Shown: positions 7,445 to 17,409 of the stretch, piece after piece
How the letters are laid out: each line of letters starts with the position of its first letter
Position numbering within the stretch: the stretch's first letter is position 1
Origin: Aquabacterium commune
Lineage (GTDB): Bacteria; Pseudomonadota; Gammaproteobacteria; Burkholderiales; Burkholderiaceae_C
Length of the DNA: 64,000 bases
Assembly (NCBI RefSeq): GCF_004362855.1
Contig: NZ_SNXW01000001.1
Coordinates: forward strand, 246,121-310,120
Direction of reading: 5' to 3'
Translations under genes and position numbers: made by a program
The notes under the pieces: generated by a model
Database searches by the model: none
Seen by the model: the letters and a program-made list of their open reading frames with translations, nothing else
What the model was told of the DNA's origin: nothing

Positions 7445-8833
7445 TCAGTGCGCCGAGGCGCCCACGTGCGCGTCCGGCTTGACCGCCAGGATGGCGGCCA
7501 TGAAGTGCGCGCGGATGCGCTCCAGCGCTTCGGGCGTCTGGCCCTCGAAACGCAGCACCAGCACCGGCGTGGTGTTGGAGGCACGCACCAGGCCGAAGCC
7601 ATCGGGGTAGTCGGCACGCAGGCCGTCGATGGTCGTCATCTCGGCGCCCTCGAAGGTGGCCGTCTGGCGCAGCTTGTCGATGACGGCGTGGTGCTCGCCC
7701 TCGGCGCAGGGCACGTTCAGCTCGGGCGTGCTGTGGCTGGTGGGCAGGGCGTTGAGCACGGCGCTGGGGTCGGCCACCTTGGACAGGATCTCCAGCAGGC
7801 GGGCCGCCGTGTAAGTGGCGTCGTCGAAGCCATACCAACGCTCGCCGAAGAAGATGTGACCGCTCATCTCACCGGCGAACGGCGAGGCCATCTCCTTGAG
7901 CTTGGCCTTCACCAGCGAGTGGCCGGTTTTGTACATCACCGGCACGCCGCCGGCTTCGCGGATGGCCACGGCCAGGCGTTGGCTGCACTTGACGTCGAAA
8001 ATGATGGGGGCACCCGGCACGCGCGAGAGCACGTCCTTGGCGAACAGCATGATCTGGCGGTCCGGGAAGATGTTGTGGCCTTCCTTGGTGACCACGCCCA
8101 GGCGGTCGCCGTCGCCATCGAAGGCCAGGCCCAGGTCGGCGCCTTGCGCCTTCACGGCCGCGATCAGGTCGGCCAGGTTCTCGGGCTTGGACGGGTCGGG
8201 GTGGTGGTTGGGGAAGTCGCCATCGACCTCGGAGAACAACTCCGTGACCTCGCAGCCCAGCGCGCGCAGGATGCCCGGGGCCGAGGCGCCAGGGATGCCG
8301 TTGCCCGAATCCACCACGATCTTCAGCGGGCGGGCCAGCTTGCAGTCGCCGATGATGCGCTGGGTGTACTCGGCCAGCACGTTCAGTTCGGTCAGGCCAC
8401 CGTTGCCGCTGGTGTAATCCTCGGCCTCGATGCGCTGGCGCAGGCCCTGGATGTCGTCGCCGTGAATGGCGCGACCGGCCAGCACCATCTTGAAGCCGTT
8501 GTAGTCCTTGGGGTTGTGGCTGCCCGTGACCTGGATGCCGCTGTGGCAGCCGACATCGCCGCGGGTGGCGGCCACGTAGTACAGCATGGGCGTGGTGACG
8601 GCGCCCAGGTCGATCACGTCGATGCCTGTGGCGCGCAGGCCGCGGATCAGGGCTGCGCTCAACGAAGGCCCGGAGATGCGGCCGTCGCGGCCGATGGCCA
8701 CGGCCTTCTCGCCCAGCTTCAGCGCTTCGGTGCCGAAGGCCCGGCCCAGGTGCTCGGCCACGGCTTCGTTCAAGGTCTGCCCGACGATGCCCCGGATGTC
8801 GTAGGCCTTGAAGATGGAAGCGGTGACTTGCAT
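7445..8833 (-). CDS. algC: Phosphomannomutase/phosphoglucomutase
   Basis: This 462-residue cytoplasmic enzyme interconverts hexose 1- and 6-phosphates and supplies GDP-mannose and UDP-glucose precursors for lipopolysaccharide and exopolysaccharide. It has all four alpha-D-phosphohexomutase signatures: the phosphoserine loop GSHNPKDYNG, the metal loop DGDGDRLGV, the sugar-specificity loop GEMSGHIFF, and the C-terminal phosphate-binding loop RASNTTPVL. The ATG at 8833 gives the usual N terminus with IFKAYDIRG. The frame stays open far upstream, but that extension crosses the permease and tRNA genes and is not coding. The symbol is assigned from similarity to AlgC/ManB; manB would be equally valid. 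Confidence 0.93.
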   Translation of the reverse strand: MQVTASIFKAYDIRGIVGQTLNEAVAEHLGRAFGTEALKLGEKAVAIGRDGRISGPSLSAALIRGLRATGIDVIDLGAVTTPMLYYVAATRGDVGCHSGIQVTGSHNPKDYNGFKMVLAGRAIHGDDIQGLRQRIEAEDYTSGNGGLTELNVLAEYTQRIIGDCKLARPLKIVVDSGNGIPGASAPGILRALGCEVTELFSEVDGDFPNHHPDPSKPENLADLIAAVKAQGADLGLAFDGDGDRLGVVTKEGHNIFPDRQIMLFAKDVLSRVPGAPIIFDVKCSQRLAVAIREAGGVPVMYKTGHSLVKAKLKEMASPFAGEMSGHIFFGERWYGFDDATYTAARLLEILSKVADPSAVLNALPTSHSTPELNVPCAEGEHHAVIDKLRQTATFEGAEMTTIDGLRADYPDGFGLVRASNTTPVLVLRFEGQTPEALERIRAHFMAAILAVKPDAHVGASAH

Positions 8834-8965
8834 GGTGGTCCTTTGCTGGATGGAGTGTTGTTCGCAGATTGTAGAGACGCCCAGATGACAGTTCGTGCCG
8901 CCCATGCCCCTCGGTCTGCGGGTGTGGATGCGGATGTGGGCGCCGCCAGCTATGATCGTTTTCAC

Positions 8966-9925
8966 ATGAATCCCAAAGACTTGCTGGCCATGATCGCGCT
9001 GGCCGCCATCTGGGGGGCGTCCTTCCTCTTCCTGCGGGTGGCGTCCCCGGCCCTGGGCCCCTTGGCGGTGGCCGCCGGTCGCGTGGGCCTGGCCGCGGCC
9101 TTGCTGCTCCCGCTGGCCTGGCAGGCCGGGCAAGGGCGCGCCATGCGCCTGGCCATGTGGCCGTTGGCGGCATCCTCGCTCTTGTCTTGCGTGCTGCCCT
9201 TCCTGGCACTGAGCCGCGCCGCGCAGACACTGCCCGCCGGGCTGATGTCCATCCTGAACGCCGCCACACCCATGTGGGGCGCGCTGGTGGGTTGGGCCTG
9301 GGCTGGCGAGAAACTGGGCCGCGCGCGCATGCTGGGCCTGCTGGTCGGCATGGTCGGCGTGACCTTGCTGAGCGCCGATGCGTCGTCCCTCATGCCCAAG
9401 GGGCAGTGGCACGAGACCTTGCTGGCTTGCGCCCTGCTGATGGCCGGCACGCTGATGTACGCCATGTCGGTGCACTTCAACCAGCGCTTCCTGCCTGGCA
9501 TGAGCCCCATGGCCATCAGCGCCGGCACCATGGGCTGGGGCGGTGCCTGCTTGCTGGCACCCGCCTTGTGGACAGGGCCGATGCCGATGGCGCATGCCGG
9601 CCTCGGTCAAGGCGCAGTCCCAGCGCTGTGGGCCGATGTGCCTCTGGCCGCCTGGGTCTCGCTGGCTGGGCTCGGCGTTCTGTGCACCGCCCTGGCTTAT
9701 GTGATGTTCTTCCGACTGATCCAGCGCATCGGGCCCAGCCGCGCGCTGACCGTCACTTTCCTCATCCCCGTGTTCGGCATGCTGTGGGGCGCCCTGTGGC
9801 TGGGCGAAGTCATCACGCCCACCATGCTGGTCAGCACGGGCATCATCGCCTGGGGCACCTGGCTCTCCAATCGCCGGCCTGCCTTGCCGGCCGCCCCCGC
9901 TTTGTCCGCCACCACCCACACCTGA
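8966..9925 (+). CDS. EamA-family drug/metabolite-type permease
   Basis: This 319-residue protein has two EamA repeats of five membrane helices each, the layout of the 10-TMS drug/metabolite exporter superfamily. The first repeat starts with AAIWGASFLFLRVASPALGP and ends near LLVGMVGVTLL; the second ends with GALWLGEVITPTMLVSTG, a typical closing helix. It is transcribed divergently from algC across about 130 bases. The substrate cannot be predicted; relatives export amino acids, nucleosides or other metabolites. Confidence 0.88.
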   Translation: MNPKDLLAMIALAAIWGASFLFLRVASPALGPLAVAAGRVGLAAALLLPLAWQAGQGRAMRLAMWPLAASSLLSCVLPFLALSRAAQTLPAGLMSILNAATPMWGALVGWAWAGEKLGRARMLGLLVGMVGVTLLSADASSLMPKGQWHETLLACALLMAGTLMYAMSVHFNQRFLPGMSPMAISAGTMGWGGACLLAPALWTGPMPMAHAGLGQGAVPALWADVPLAAWVSLAGLGVLCTALAYVMFFRLIQRIGPSRALTVTFLIPVFGMLWGALWLGEVITPTMLVSTGIIAWGTWLSNRRPALPAAPALSATTHT

Positions 9926-9938
9926 CCGCGGAGCTCCC

Positions 9939-10448
9939 ATGCCATCCGAACCCCCAAACGCCGCCAAACCCGATGTCCGCTGGCATTGGGAAGATTTCCA
10001 CGAGGGCCTGAGCCTGACCTTCGGCCCCAAACGCGTCGAGCGCGATGAGGTCATCCGCTTCGCCACCGATTTCGACCCCCAACCCTTCCACCTGAGCGAG
10101 GAGGCGGGCAAGGCCTCGCTGTTCGGCGGGCTGGCGGCCAGCGGCTGGCACACGGCCGGCATGGTGATGCGGCTGATGTGCGACGGCTTCCTGCTGGACT
10201 CCAGCAGCCTGGGCTCGCCGGGGCTGGACAGCCTGAAGTGGCTCAAACCGGTGATGGTGGGCGACGAGATCCGCGCGCGAATGACCATCCTGGGCACACG
10301 CCCGATGAAGAGCAAAGCGCACGTGGGCCTGGTGCAGTCGCGCTGGGAAGCCATCAACCAGCGCGACGAGGTCGTGATGGTGATCGAGAGCTGGGCGATG
10401 TTCGGCCGGCGCGAGGCGGCCACGGAAAGCCACGCTGCGGGGCTGTGA
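9939..10448 (+). CDS. MaoC-like hot-dog dehydratase family protein
   Basis: This 169-residue protein is a single hot-dog-fold MaoC-like domain. The region FATDFDPQPFHLSEEAGKAS followed by GGLAASGWHTAGMVMRL holds the conserved D-x-x-P-x-H hydratase motif and the central hot-dog helix. Family members are (R)-enoyl-CoA hydratases or related thioester enzymes. It begins 13 bases after the EamA permease stop, so the two are likely co-transcribed, although a functional link is not obvious. A strong hairpin terminator follows at 10460-10489. Confidence 0.85.
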   Translation: MPSEPPNAAKPDVRWHWEDFHEGLSLTFGPKRVERDEVIRFATDFDPQPFHLSEEAGKASLFGGLAASGWHTAGMVMRLMCDGFLLDSSSLGSPGLDSLKWLKPVMVGDEIRARMTILGTRPMKSKAHVGLVQSRWEAINQRDEVVMVIESWAMFGRREAATESHAAGL

Positions 10449-10459
10449 GGGCCAGCAAA

Positions 10460-10489
10460 AAAGCCCCGATGGCGGACCATCGGGGCTTT
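10460..10489. terminator. Bidirectional terminator between the maoC-like gene and the tRNA array
   Basis: A 13-bp perfect stem (AAAGCCCCGATGG and its complement) surrounds a four-base loop. The minus strand has six T residues after it and the plus strand three, so it should end the tRNA transcript and also serve the maoC-like gene. Confidence 0.85.
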
Positions 10490-10496
10490 GCATTTT

Positions 10497-10573
10497 TGGC
10501 GGAGTGGACGGGACTCGAACCCGCGACCCCCGGCGTGACAGGCCGGTATTCTAACCAACTGAACTACCACTCC
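10497..10573 (-). tRNA. tRNA-Asp (GTC), copy 1
   Basis: The 77-base gene includes an encoded CCA end. The acceptor stem is GGAGTGG/CCACTCC, the T arm carries GGTTCGAGTCC and the anticodon loop CTGTCAC gives GTC, for aspartate. It is the last gene of the six-tRNA minus-strand array and is identical to copy 2. Confidence 0.97.
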
Positions 10574-10623
10574 ACGTGGCTGACGACTTTCACTGCTTTC
10601 GCAGCACAAGCGCCGTCAAAACT

Positions 10624-10699
10624 TGGCGTCCCCTAGGGGATTCGAACCCCTGTAATCACCGTGAAAGGGTGGTGTCCTAGGCCTCTAGACGAAGGGGAC
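10624..10699 (-). tRNA. tRNA-Glu (TTC), copy 1
   Basis: This is a 76-base gene with encoded CCA. The acceptor stem is GTCCCCT/AGGGGAC and the anticodon loop CTTTCAC gives TTC, for glutamate. It is identical to copy 2, and its cognate synthetase gene gltX lies just upstream of the array. Confidence 0.97.
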
Positions 10700-10800
10700 T
10701 TCGTGCTTCTGAACTTCAAACTTCTCAATTGCTTGAAACGTCGCCGTGCCTGCCTGCGCCCTGACAACCGCCACACGTTGCGGACATCCGCAAGGTGTTT

Positions 10801-10876
<76 letters not shown>

Positions 10877-10978
10877 ATCGTGTTCGCACATGCGCCTCAC
10901 GAGGCGGGCGCCAGACTGGCACCGAAACCGTTTCAACGATGCCGCTGTGTCACCAGCAACATCTTCTTCCAAAGAACT

Positions 10979-11055
10979 TGGCGGAGTGGACGGGACTCGA
11001 ACCCGCGACCCCCGGCGTGACAGGCCGGTATTCTAACCAACTGAACTACCACTCC
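10979..11055 (-). tRNA. tRNA-Asp (GTC), copy 2
   Basis: This 77-base gene is identical in sequence to copy 1, including the encoded CCA, and lies 482 bases from it. The anticodon is GTC. Confidence 0.97.
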
Positions 11056-11105
11056 GCGTGGCTGACGTCTGTGGCTGCTTGCGCAACCCAAGTGCCGTCA
11101 AAACT

Positions 11106-11181
11106 TGGCGTCCCCTAGGGGATTCGAACCCCTGTAATCACCGTGAAAGGGTGGTGTCCTAGGCCTCTAGACGAAGGGGAC
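11106..11181 (-). tRNA. tRNA-Glu (TTC), copy 2
   Basis: This 76-base gene is identical to copy 1 and is again 482 bases away from it. The 50-base spacer to tRNA-Asp is the same length in both copies and similar in sequence. Confidence 0.97.
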
Positions 11182-11255
11182 TCAATCCTTCATGCATCTT
11201 GTTCGACGCTTCACTTGGCCCAACCGCAACCGGTTCACCGCGCAACCTGGGTTGC

Positions 11256-11331
<76 letters not shown>

Positions 11332-11462
11332 GTCAAACTGGCTTGCAGCTTTCACTGCCAACGTAGCTTTTCGGTTTGCCCGGCTGCTTTGTTCTCAAAC
11401 AAAGCGTCGTTCAAGCGAGACCAAGAGTATATACCGGTTTTTGCGTGTCTGACAAGCAGATG

Positions 11463-12935
11463 TCAGGCGCGGCGCAAACGTTGCACAACGACATCACGCT
11501 CGAACAGGGCCAGGGCCGCGTCCACCGACGGTGTTTGCGAACGACCGCACACCAGCAGGCGCACCGGGATGGCCAGTTGCGGCATCTTCAAGCCATGCTC
11601 ACCCAGCGTGTCTTTGAGGGCCTGGGCGATGCCGGCCTTGTCCCAGGTGGCGGTCGTCAGGCGCTCGGCCAGGGCGGCCACGGCGGGCTTGACGGCCTCG
11701 GTGAGCTGCGCAGCCAGTTCCTCGGCCGGCGGGGTGACATCGGCCACGTACATGGCCAGCCAATCGGCCAGCTCCACGGTGGTGGCGCAGCGGTCTTTGT
11801 AAAGCGCGCACAGGGCGATCAGCCTGGCATCGCCCTCCCCTGCCTGCAGCAAGGCGGGCAAGGTCACGCCACGGCGGGCGAACTGCTCGCGCACCAGGCC
11901 GGCCAGCAAGGCGTCATCGGCCGTCTTCATGTGTTGCTGGGCCACCCAGCGCAGCTTGGCCTCGTCGAACTGGCTGGCGCTCCTGCCCAGGTGGTCGAGG
12001 TTGAACCATTCGATGAACTGGGCGCGCGAGAAGATCTCGTCGTCGCCGTGACTCCAGCCCAGGCGGGCCAGGTAGTTGACGATGGCGTCGGCCAGGTAGC
12101 CTTCGTCGCGGTACTGCGTGACGGCCTTGGCGCCATGGCGCTTGGACATCTTGGAGACGTGCTTCTCGCCGTGCTCGTCCACCGTTTCGGTCATCACGGT
12201 GGGCAGGTGGGCGTAAACCGGCGGCTCCTGGCCCAGGGCGCGCAGGATGTTGATCTGGCGCGGGGTGTTGTTGACGTGGTCGTCGCCGCGGATGACGTGG
12301 GTGATGCCCATGTCCATGTCGTCCACCACGACGCAGAAGTTGTAGGTGGGCGTGCCGACGAAGCTGTCGCTGTCGGCCGCGGCCGGGCGGGCGATGACCA
12401 GGTCGTCGAGTTCGTCGTTGCTGATCTCGATGCGGCCCTTGACCTTGTCTTCCCACACGACGCTGCCGCCTTGCGGGTTCTTGAAACGCAGCACGGGCTT
12501 GACGCCAGCGGGCACGGGCGGCAGGGTCTTGCCCGCCTCGGGGCGCCAGGTGCCGTCGTAGCGGGGCTTTTCCTTCGCTGCCATCTGGCGCTCGCGCAGG
12601 GCGTCGAGTTCGGCCGAGCTCATGTAGCAGGGGTAGATCAGGCCCTTGTCCAGCATCTCCTGCACGACCTGCTTGTAGCGGTCCATGCGCTGCATCTGGT
12701 AGAACGGGCCTTCGTCGTGGTTCAGGCCCAGCCACTGCATGCCGTCCAGGATGACGTCAACCGCGGCCTGCGAGGAGCGTTCCTCGTCGGTGTCTTCGAT
12801 GCGCAGGATGAACACGCCCTGGTTGGCGCGCGCAAAGGCCCAGGGATAAAGGGCCGAGCGGATGTTGCCCAGGTGGATGAAGCCGGTGGGCGACGGGGCG
12901 AAACGCGTGCGGACAGGGGTGCGGACGGACGTCAT
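11463..12935 (-). CDS. gltX: Glutamyl-tRNA synthetase
   Basis: This 490-residue class I synthetase charges tRNA-Glu in the cytoplasm. The ATP-binding HIGH-type motif is in [18 protein letters not shown] near residue 12-29, and the KMSKS-type loop is [12 protein letters not shown]. The helical anticodon-binding domain makes up the C-terminal third. Length fits the family. It is the last protein gene of the long minus-strand biosynthetic run and is directly followed by the tRNA array, which contains two tRNA-Glu genes. Confidence 0.97.
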   Translation of the reverse strand: MTSVRTPVRTRFAPSPTGFIHLGNIRSALYPWAFARANQGVFILRIEDTDEERSSQAAVDVILDGMQWLGLNHDEGPFYQMQRMDRYKQVVQEMLDKGLIYPCYMSSAELDALRERQMAAKEKPRYDGTWRPEAGKTLPPVPAGVKPVLRFKNPQGGSVVWEDKVKGRIEISNDELDDLVIARPAAADSDSFVGTPTYNFCVVVDDMDMGITHVIRGDDHVNNTPRQINILRALGQEPPVYAHLPTVMTETVDEHGEKHVSKMSKRHGAKAVTQYRDEGYLADAIVNYLARLGWSHGDDEIFSRAQFIEWFNLDHLGRSASQFDEAKLRWVAQQHMKTADDALLAGLVREQFARRGVTLPALLQAGEGDARLIALCALYKDRCATTVELADWLAMYVADVTPPAEELAAQLTEAVKPAVAALAERLTTATWDKAGIAQALKDTLGEHGLKMPQLAIPVRLLVCGRSQTPSVDAALALFERDVVVQRLRRA

Positions 12936-12953
12936 GGGTTCTTCAGGCGATCT

Positions 12954-14237
12954 TCAAGCGTTCAGGGTGTCGAGGCCGCGGGCCAGGTCGGCCGTGAGGT
13001 CGTCGATGTGCTCCAGGCCCACGGCCACGCGGACCATGCCCTGCGTGATGCCGGCGGCCAGGCGCTGGTCTTCGGTGAGGCGCCCGTGCGAGGTGCTCGA
13101 CGGGTGCGTGATGAGGGTTTTGGTGTCACCGAGGTTGGAGGTGATGGAGCACAAGCGGGTGTGGTCGATCACATGGAAGGCGCCCTGGCGCAGGCGCATC
13201 GCGTCTTCGCTCAGGGTGGCCGGCCCGGGCACGGTGACAGGGCCTTGCGCAGGCTTCGTGGTGAAGGACACCACCGCGCCGCCGCAACCGTTTTGCTGCT
13301 TCATGGCCAAGGCGTGCTGCGGGTGGCTGGGCAGGCCGGGATAGAAGACCTGGTCCACCTGCGGCTGCGACTCCAGCCATTGCGCCAGCTTGAGCGCGTT
13401 GGCGCTTTGCGCGGCCATGCGGATGGACAGCGTCTCCAGGCCCTTGAGCACGACCCAGGCGTTGAAGGGCGACAAGGCCATGCCCGCACCGCGCAGCGTG
13501 GCCATCAGCGGGCCGTTGACGATCGCGTCCGGGCCGCAGACGGCACCGGCCAGCACACGGCCCTGCCCATCGAGGTACTTGGTGCCGGAGTGGATGATGA
13601 GGTCGGCGCCCATCTCCACGGGCTTTTGCAAGGCCGGTGTGCAGAAGCAGTTGTCCACGGCCAGCAAGGCGCCACCGGCGTGGGCGATCTCGGCCAGCGC
13701 GGCGATGTCACAGACCTCGGTCAAGGGGTTGCTGGGCGTTTCGGCGAACAGCAGCTTGGTGTTGGGCTGCATGGCGTCGCGCCACTGCTGCACATCGGTC
13801 TGCGACACGAAGGTGGTCTGCACGCCGAACTTGCCGAACTGGTTGGCCAGCAGCGAGATGGTCGAGCCGAACACGCTGTGCGAGCACACGACGTGGTCGC
13901 CCGACTTCAGCAGGCCCATCACCATCAGCAGGATGGCGCTCATGCCACTGGCGGTGGCAATCGCCGCCTCGGTGCCTTCGAGCGCCGCCAGCCGACGCTC
14001 GAACATCATCGTGGTCGGGTTGGTGAAGCGCGAATAAACGAAGGCTTCTTCTTCGTTGGCAAAGCGGGCGGCGGCCGTGGCGGCATCGGGGTGGTTGAAG
14101 CTGCTGGTCAGGAACAGCGCTTCGGAGTTCTCACCCCACTGCGTGGCGGGCAGGCCCTCGCGCACGGCCAGCGTCTCGATGCGGGCATCGGGCGGCAGGT
14201 CCTTGCGCGGCAGTTTTTTCTTGTCGGTGTCGGCCAT
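12954..14237 (-). CDS. metZ: O-succinylhomoserine sulfhydrylase
   Basis: This 427-residue PLP enzyme of the Cys/Met metabolism family makes homocysteine from O-succinylhomoserine and sulfide, the direct sulfhydrylation route to methionine. The PLP lysine is in HSGTKYLDGQGRV; upstream are YSRFTNPTTMMFERRLAALEGTE and the SGMSAILL loop. Assignment as MetZ rather than MetB or MetY rests on the length and on the cvpA-purF-metZ order, which is conserved in pseudomonads and Burkholderiales. It starts 39 bases after the purF stop and ends 18 bases before gltX. Confidence 0.9.
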   Translation of the reverse strand: MADTDKKKLPRKDLPPDARIETLAVREGLPATQWGENSEALFLTSSFNHPDAATAAARFANEEEAFVYSRFTNPTTMMFERRLAALEGTEAAIATASGMSAILLMVMGLLKSGDHVVCSHSVFGSTISLLANQFGKFGVQTTFVSQTDVQQWRDAMQPNTKLLFAETPSNPLTEVCDIAALAEIAHAGGALLAVDNCFCTPALQKPVEMGADLIIHSGTKYLDGQGRVLAGAVCGPDAIVNGPLMATLRGAGMALSPFNAWVVLKGLETLSIRMAAQSANALKLAQWLESQPQVDQVFYPGLPSHPQHALAMKQQNGCGGAVVSFTTKPAQGPVTVPGPATLSEDAMRLRQGAFHVIDHTRLCSITSNLGDTKTLITHPSSTSHGRLTEDQRLAAGITQGMVRVAVGLEHIDDLTADLARGLDTLNA

Positions 14238-14276
14238 GGCGGCCCTCCTGTCGGATCGAGAAACAGGCTTGGGGGC

Positions 14277-15803
14277 TCAGTCCGGCTTGTTCTGCAAGGC
14301 CAGGCGCGAGTTGGAAGCGGCTTCCTCGTCGGTCTGGGTCAGGCGCTGCGACTCGATGGCGGCGAAGTCGGCCGCGCTCACATCGCCCGTGATATAGACG
14401 CCGTCAAAGCACGAGGCCTCGAAGCCCTGGATGGCCGGATTGAGCTTGCGCACCACCTGCTTCATGGCGTCCACGTCCTGGTAGATCAGGGCATCGCAGC
14501 CAATGATCTTGCGGATGTCGTCGAGCGTGCGGCCGTGGGCGACCAGCTCGGCCTTGGTGGGCATGTCGATGCCATACACGTTGGGGAAACGCACCGGCGG
14601 CGCGGCGGAGGCCAGATAGACCTTGTTGGCACCCGCCTCGCGGGCCATCTGCACGATTTCCTTGGACGTGGTGCCGCGCACGATGGAGTCATCGACCAGC
14701 AGCACGTTGCGGCCCTTGAACTCCAGGCCGATGGCGTTGAGCTTCTGGCGCACGGACTTCTTGCGGGCACTCTGGCCCGGCATGATGAAGGTGCGACCGA
14801 CGTAGCGGTTCTTCACGAAGCCTTCGCGGTACGGCTTGCCCAGGCGCTGCGCCAGCTGCATGGCCGAGGGGCGGCTGGACTCGGGGATGGGGATGACGAC
14901 GTCGATCTCCGAGGGCGGCATGGTCGAGATGACGCGCTGGGCCAGGGTCTCGCCCATTTCCAGGCGGGCCTGATAGACCGACACGCCGTCCATGACCGAG
15001 TCCGGGCGGGCCAAATAGACATACTCGAACATGCAGGGGTTGAGCACCGGGTGATCGGCGCACTGCTCGGCATGGACCACGCCATCGAGGTCGATGAACA
15101 GGGCTTCGCCCGGAGCCACGTCGCGCACGAAGCGGTGGCTGGTGCCTTCCAGCGCCACCGACTCGCTGGCCACGATGACTTCGCGGCCCTCGGGCAGGTC
15201 GGCCTCGCCATAGCACAGGGGGCGGATGCCGAAGGGGTCGCGGAAAGCGACCAGGCCGTAGCCGGCGATCAGGCAGATCACGGCGTACGAGCCCTTGATG
15301 CGCTTGTGCACGGCGCGCACAGCCTTGAAGACGGCTGCGGGCGTCAACGGCAGCTCGCGACCGGCCAGCTCCAGCTCGTGGGCGACGACGTTGATCAGCA
15401 CCTCGGTGTCGCTGTCGGTGTTGAGGTGGCGGCGGTCGATGTCGAACAGCTCTTTGCGCAGGTCGTGCGCATTGGTCAGGTTGCCGTTGTGCACCAGCAC
15501 CAGGCCAAACGGCGCGTTCACGTAGAAGGGTTGGGCCTCTTCTTCGTTGAAGGCATTGCCGGCCGTCGGGTAACGCACCTGGCCCAGGCCCACATTGCCG
15601 GGCAAGGCGCGCATGTCACGGGTGCGGAACACGTCCTTGACCATGCCGCGGGCCTTGTGCATGAAGAACTTGCGGCCATGGTCGTCAGGACCTGCCGTGA
15701 CGATGCCTGCCGCGTCCTGACCCCGGTGCTGCAGCAGCAGCAACGCGTCATAGATCAGCTGGTTGACGGGCGTCTTGGAAATCACCCCCACGATGCCGCA
15801 CAT
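14277..15803 (-). CDS. purF: Amidophosphoribosyltransferase
   Basis: This 508-residue enzyme performs the first committed step of purine synthesis, converting PRPP and glutamine to phosphoribosylamine. The N-terminal nucleophile Cys follows the initiator Met (MCGIVGVIS) and is exposed after Met removal. The glutaminase domain covers about the first 240 residues, with [11 protein letters not shown]. The phosphoribosyltransferase domain carries the PRPP loop [16 protein letters not shown]. It lies between cvpA and metZ, as in related genomes. Confidence 0.97.
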   Translation of the reverse strand: MCGIVGVISKTPVNQLIYDALLLLQHRGQDAAGIVTAGPDDHGRKFFMHKARGMVKDVFRTRDMRALPGNVGLGQVRYPTAGNAFNEEEAQPFYVNAPFGLVLVHNGNLTNAHDLRKELFDIDRRHLNTDSDTEVLINVVAHELELAGRELPLTPAAVFKAVRAVHKRIKGSYAVICLIAGYGLVAFRDPFGIRPLCYGEADLPEGREVIVASESVALEGTSHRFVRDVAPGEALFIDLDGVVHAEQCADHPVLNPCMFEYVYLARPDSVMDGVSVYQARLEMGETLAQRVISTMPPSEIDVVIPIPESSRPSAMQLAQRLGKPYREGFVKNRYVGRTFIMPGQSARKKSVRQKLNAIGLEFKGRNVLLVDDSIVRGTTSKEIVQMAREAGANKVYLASAAPPVRFPNVYGIDMPTKAELVAHGRTLDDIRKIIGCDALIYQDVDAMKQVVRKLNPAIQGFEASCFDGVYITGDVSAADFAAIESQRLTQTDEEAASNSRLALQNKPD

Positions 15804-15884
15804 GGTTCACCTCTCCGCGGACGGCGGTCCGCTCTCAAACATCAAAGAAAAAATCTGGCCGCACAGGGCTTGTCACGTGATGGC

Positions 15885-16496
15885 TCAAAAGGCCACAGGC
15901 TGGGGCTCTGGCCGGGGCCCAGGCAGGAATTGGAGCACCTGAACGGGCAGGATGGGACGAAGCCCCTCCAACAGCACCTGACTCCAGCCCATGCTGCGTG
16001 AAGAGCGCCACAACTCGGTCTGCGCCAGCGGCGTCATCTGAACCAGCGTGGCCACCACCAGGGCCACCAGCACACCACGCATCAGGCCAAACACGGCCCC
16101 GAGCATGCGGTCGGTGCCGCCCAGGCCCGAGGCCTTGAGGATTTGCGCCAGCCCCCAGGACAGCACGGCCCAGCCCAGCCAGGTCACCACGAACACCACG
16201 ACCATGCCGGCCAGCACGTTCATGCGCGAGCCGGGCTCGCCCACGGGCAGGCGCAAGCCGGTGTCAGGGCCCAGGAACTGCGCGGCGAAATACGCCACGG
16301 CCCAGCCCAGCAGGGCCAGCAATTCGGTCAGCAGGCCGCGCCAGGCGCCCACCAGCACGGACACACCCAGGCCGACCGCCACGACAAGGTCGATCAAGGT
16401 CCAGGAAGCGGGCAAGGCTGGCAGCGCTTGCGAAGCAGCCTGCGCCACCTGTGCCACCTGTGCAGCCTGGTTGAGGGCGTCCACCGTGGGGGTCAT
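15885..16496 (-). CDS. cvpA: CvpA-family membrane protein
   Basis: This 203-residue protein has four predicted membrane helices, beginning with WTLIDLVVAVGLGVSVLVGAWRGLLTELLALLGWAVAYFAA in two helices, the hallmark CvpA start. CvpA was named for colicin V production in Escherichia coli, and family members affect envelope integrity; the biochemical role is unresolved. The position upstream of purF matches the cvpA-purF arrangement. The first 30 residues are Gln/Ala-rich and could be an over-long N terminus. Confidence 0.9.
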   Translation of the reverse strand: MTPTVDALNQAAQVAQVAQAASQALPALPASWTLIDLVVAVGLGVSVLVGAWRGLLTELLALLGWAVAYFAAQFLGPDTGLRLPVGEPGSRMNVLAGMVVVFVVTWLGWAVLSWGLAQILKASGLGGTDRMLGAVFGLMRGVLVALVVATLVQMTPLAQTELWRSSRSMGWSQVLLEGLRPILPVQVLQFLPGPRPEPQPVAF

Positions 16497-16537
16497 CGGG
16501 GCGTCATCCGGGTGTCATGCCAGGCATCACCGCGCGC

Positions 16538-17326
16538 TCACAGCGTGAGCACGGCGCCAGGCAGGCCGGCTTTGCGCAGGGATGCCGCCGCCTTGTCGGC
16601 CTCGGCCTTGTCGGCATAGGGGCCCAGGCGCACGCGGATGCGCTTGCCCTGGGGGGTGTCCACCTGCTGTGCATAGGTTTTCAGGCCCAGGCGCTCGGCC
16701 TTCATGCGCGCCTCGTGGGCCGAGTTGGCGTCCGCGAAGGCGCCGAACTGCACCACGTAACGGGTGCCGGCTTTGTCCTTGTCGGACTTGTCTTTGTCGG
16801 ATTTCTTATCAGTGGGCTTGTCTTTGGCCTTGTCGGCCGTGTTCGCTGCGGGCTTGTCAGCCGCCTTGGGTGTGGCCTTGGAAGCCGCCGCCACCGCAGG
16901 CTTGCTGGCCGCTGGCTTGGTCACGGGCACGGATGCCACCGCAGCCGCACGGGGCGACGCGTCGGTCACGAACTCTTCGCGATCGGCCTCGGGCTGTGCC
17001 CCCCGGGCTGCCGGAGCGACCGGCGCGGTGACCGCCGCGATCGTCGCACCCGGTGTCGGGCCGCTGGCAGCGGACTGCGGCGTCTGCTGGGCCTGTTGCG
17101 CTTGTGGGGCCTGCACGATCTGGATCTCACCCGACATGGGGCGCGGCTTGGTCTCGAACAACCAGGGGAAGCCCACGACGCCCGCGCCCACGAGCACCAC
17201 CATGCCGATCAACCTGCGGCGCGCACGCACCCGCATCACCTCGACGTCCGACGACGACAGGGGCACGGCATCGGGCGTCACAGGAGACCCACGGCGGAAG
17301 CGCTCAAAGAAGGAAGGCAAAGGCAT
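16538..17326 (-). CDS. SPOR-domain membrane protein (DedD-like)
   Basis: This 262-residue bitopic protein has a short cytoplasmic N terminus, one membrane helix (about residues 39-57, LIGMVVLVGAGVVGFPWLF), a long Ala/Lys/Asp-rich periplasmic linker with KDKSDKDK-type repeats around 165-185, and a C-terminal SPOR domain starting at YVVQFGAFADANSAHEAR. SPOR domains bind denuded peptidoglycan at the septum. The folC-dedD-cvpA order is conserved in proteobacteria, which supports a DedD-like accessory role in cell division. Confidence 0.88.
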   Translation of the reverse strand: MPLPSFFERFRRGSPVTPDAVPLSSSDVEVMRVRARRRLIGMVVLVGAGVVGFPWLFETKPRPMSGEIQIVQAPQAQQAQQTPQSAASGPTPGATIAAVTAPVAPAARGAQPEADREEFVTDASPRAAAVASVPVTKPAASKPAVAAASKATPKAADKPAANTADKAKDKPTDKKSDKDKSDKDKAGTRYVVQFGAFADANSAHEARMKAERLGLKTYAQQVDTPQGKRIRVRLGPYADKAEADKAAASLRKAGLPGAVLTL

Positions 17327-17409
17327 GCAGAGGTGTCAGGCGGGAAGCGGTCTGGCGAACGAGGCAAGGAACAGGGCAAAGAACGGGGCTGTGGGCAAAG
17401 CGGTGTGCG

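Noticed and set aside
8834-10609. Upstream extension of the algC reading frame
   Set aside because: The open frame runs through the permease, MaoC-like and tRNA-Asp genes; the family N terminus begins at 8833.
11376-16001. A 1541-codon plus-strand open frame opposite gltX, metZ and purF
   Set aside because: It is antisense to three well-supported genes and its product is a His/Gly/Gln/Arg-rich low-complexity sequence typical of the opposite strand of GC-rich genes.
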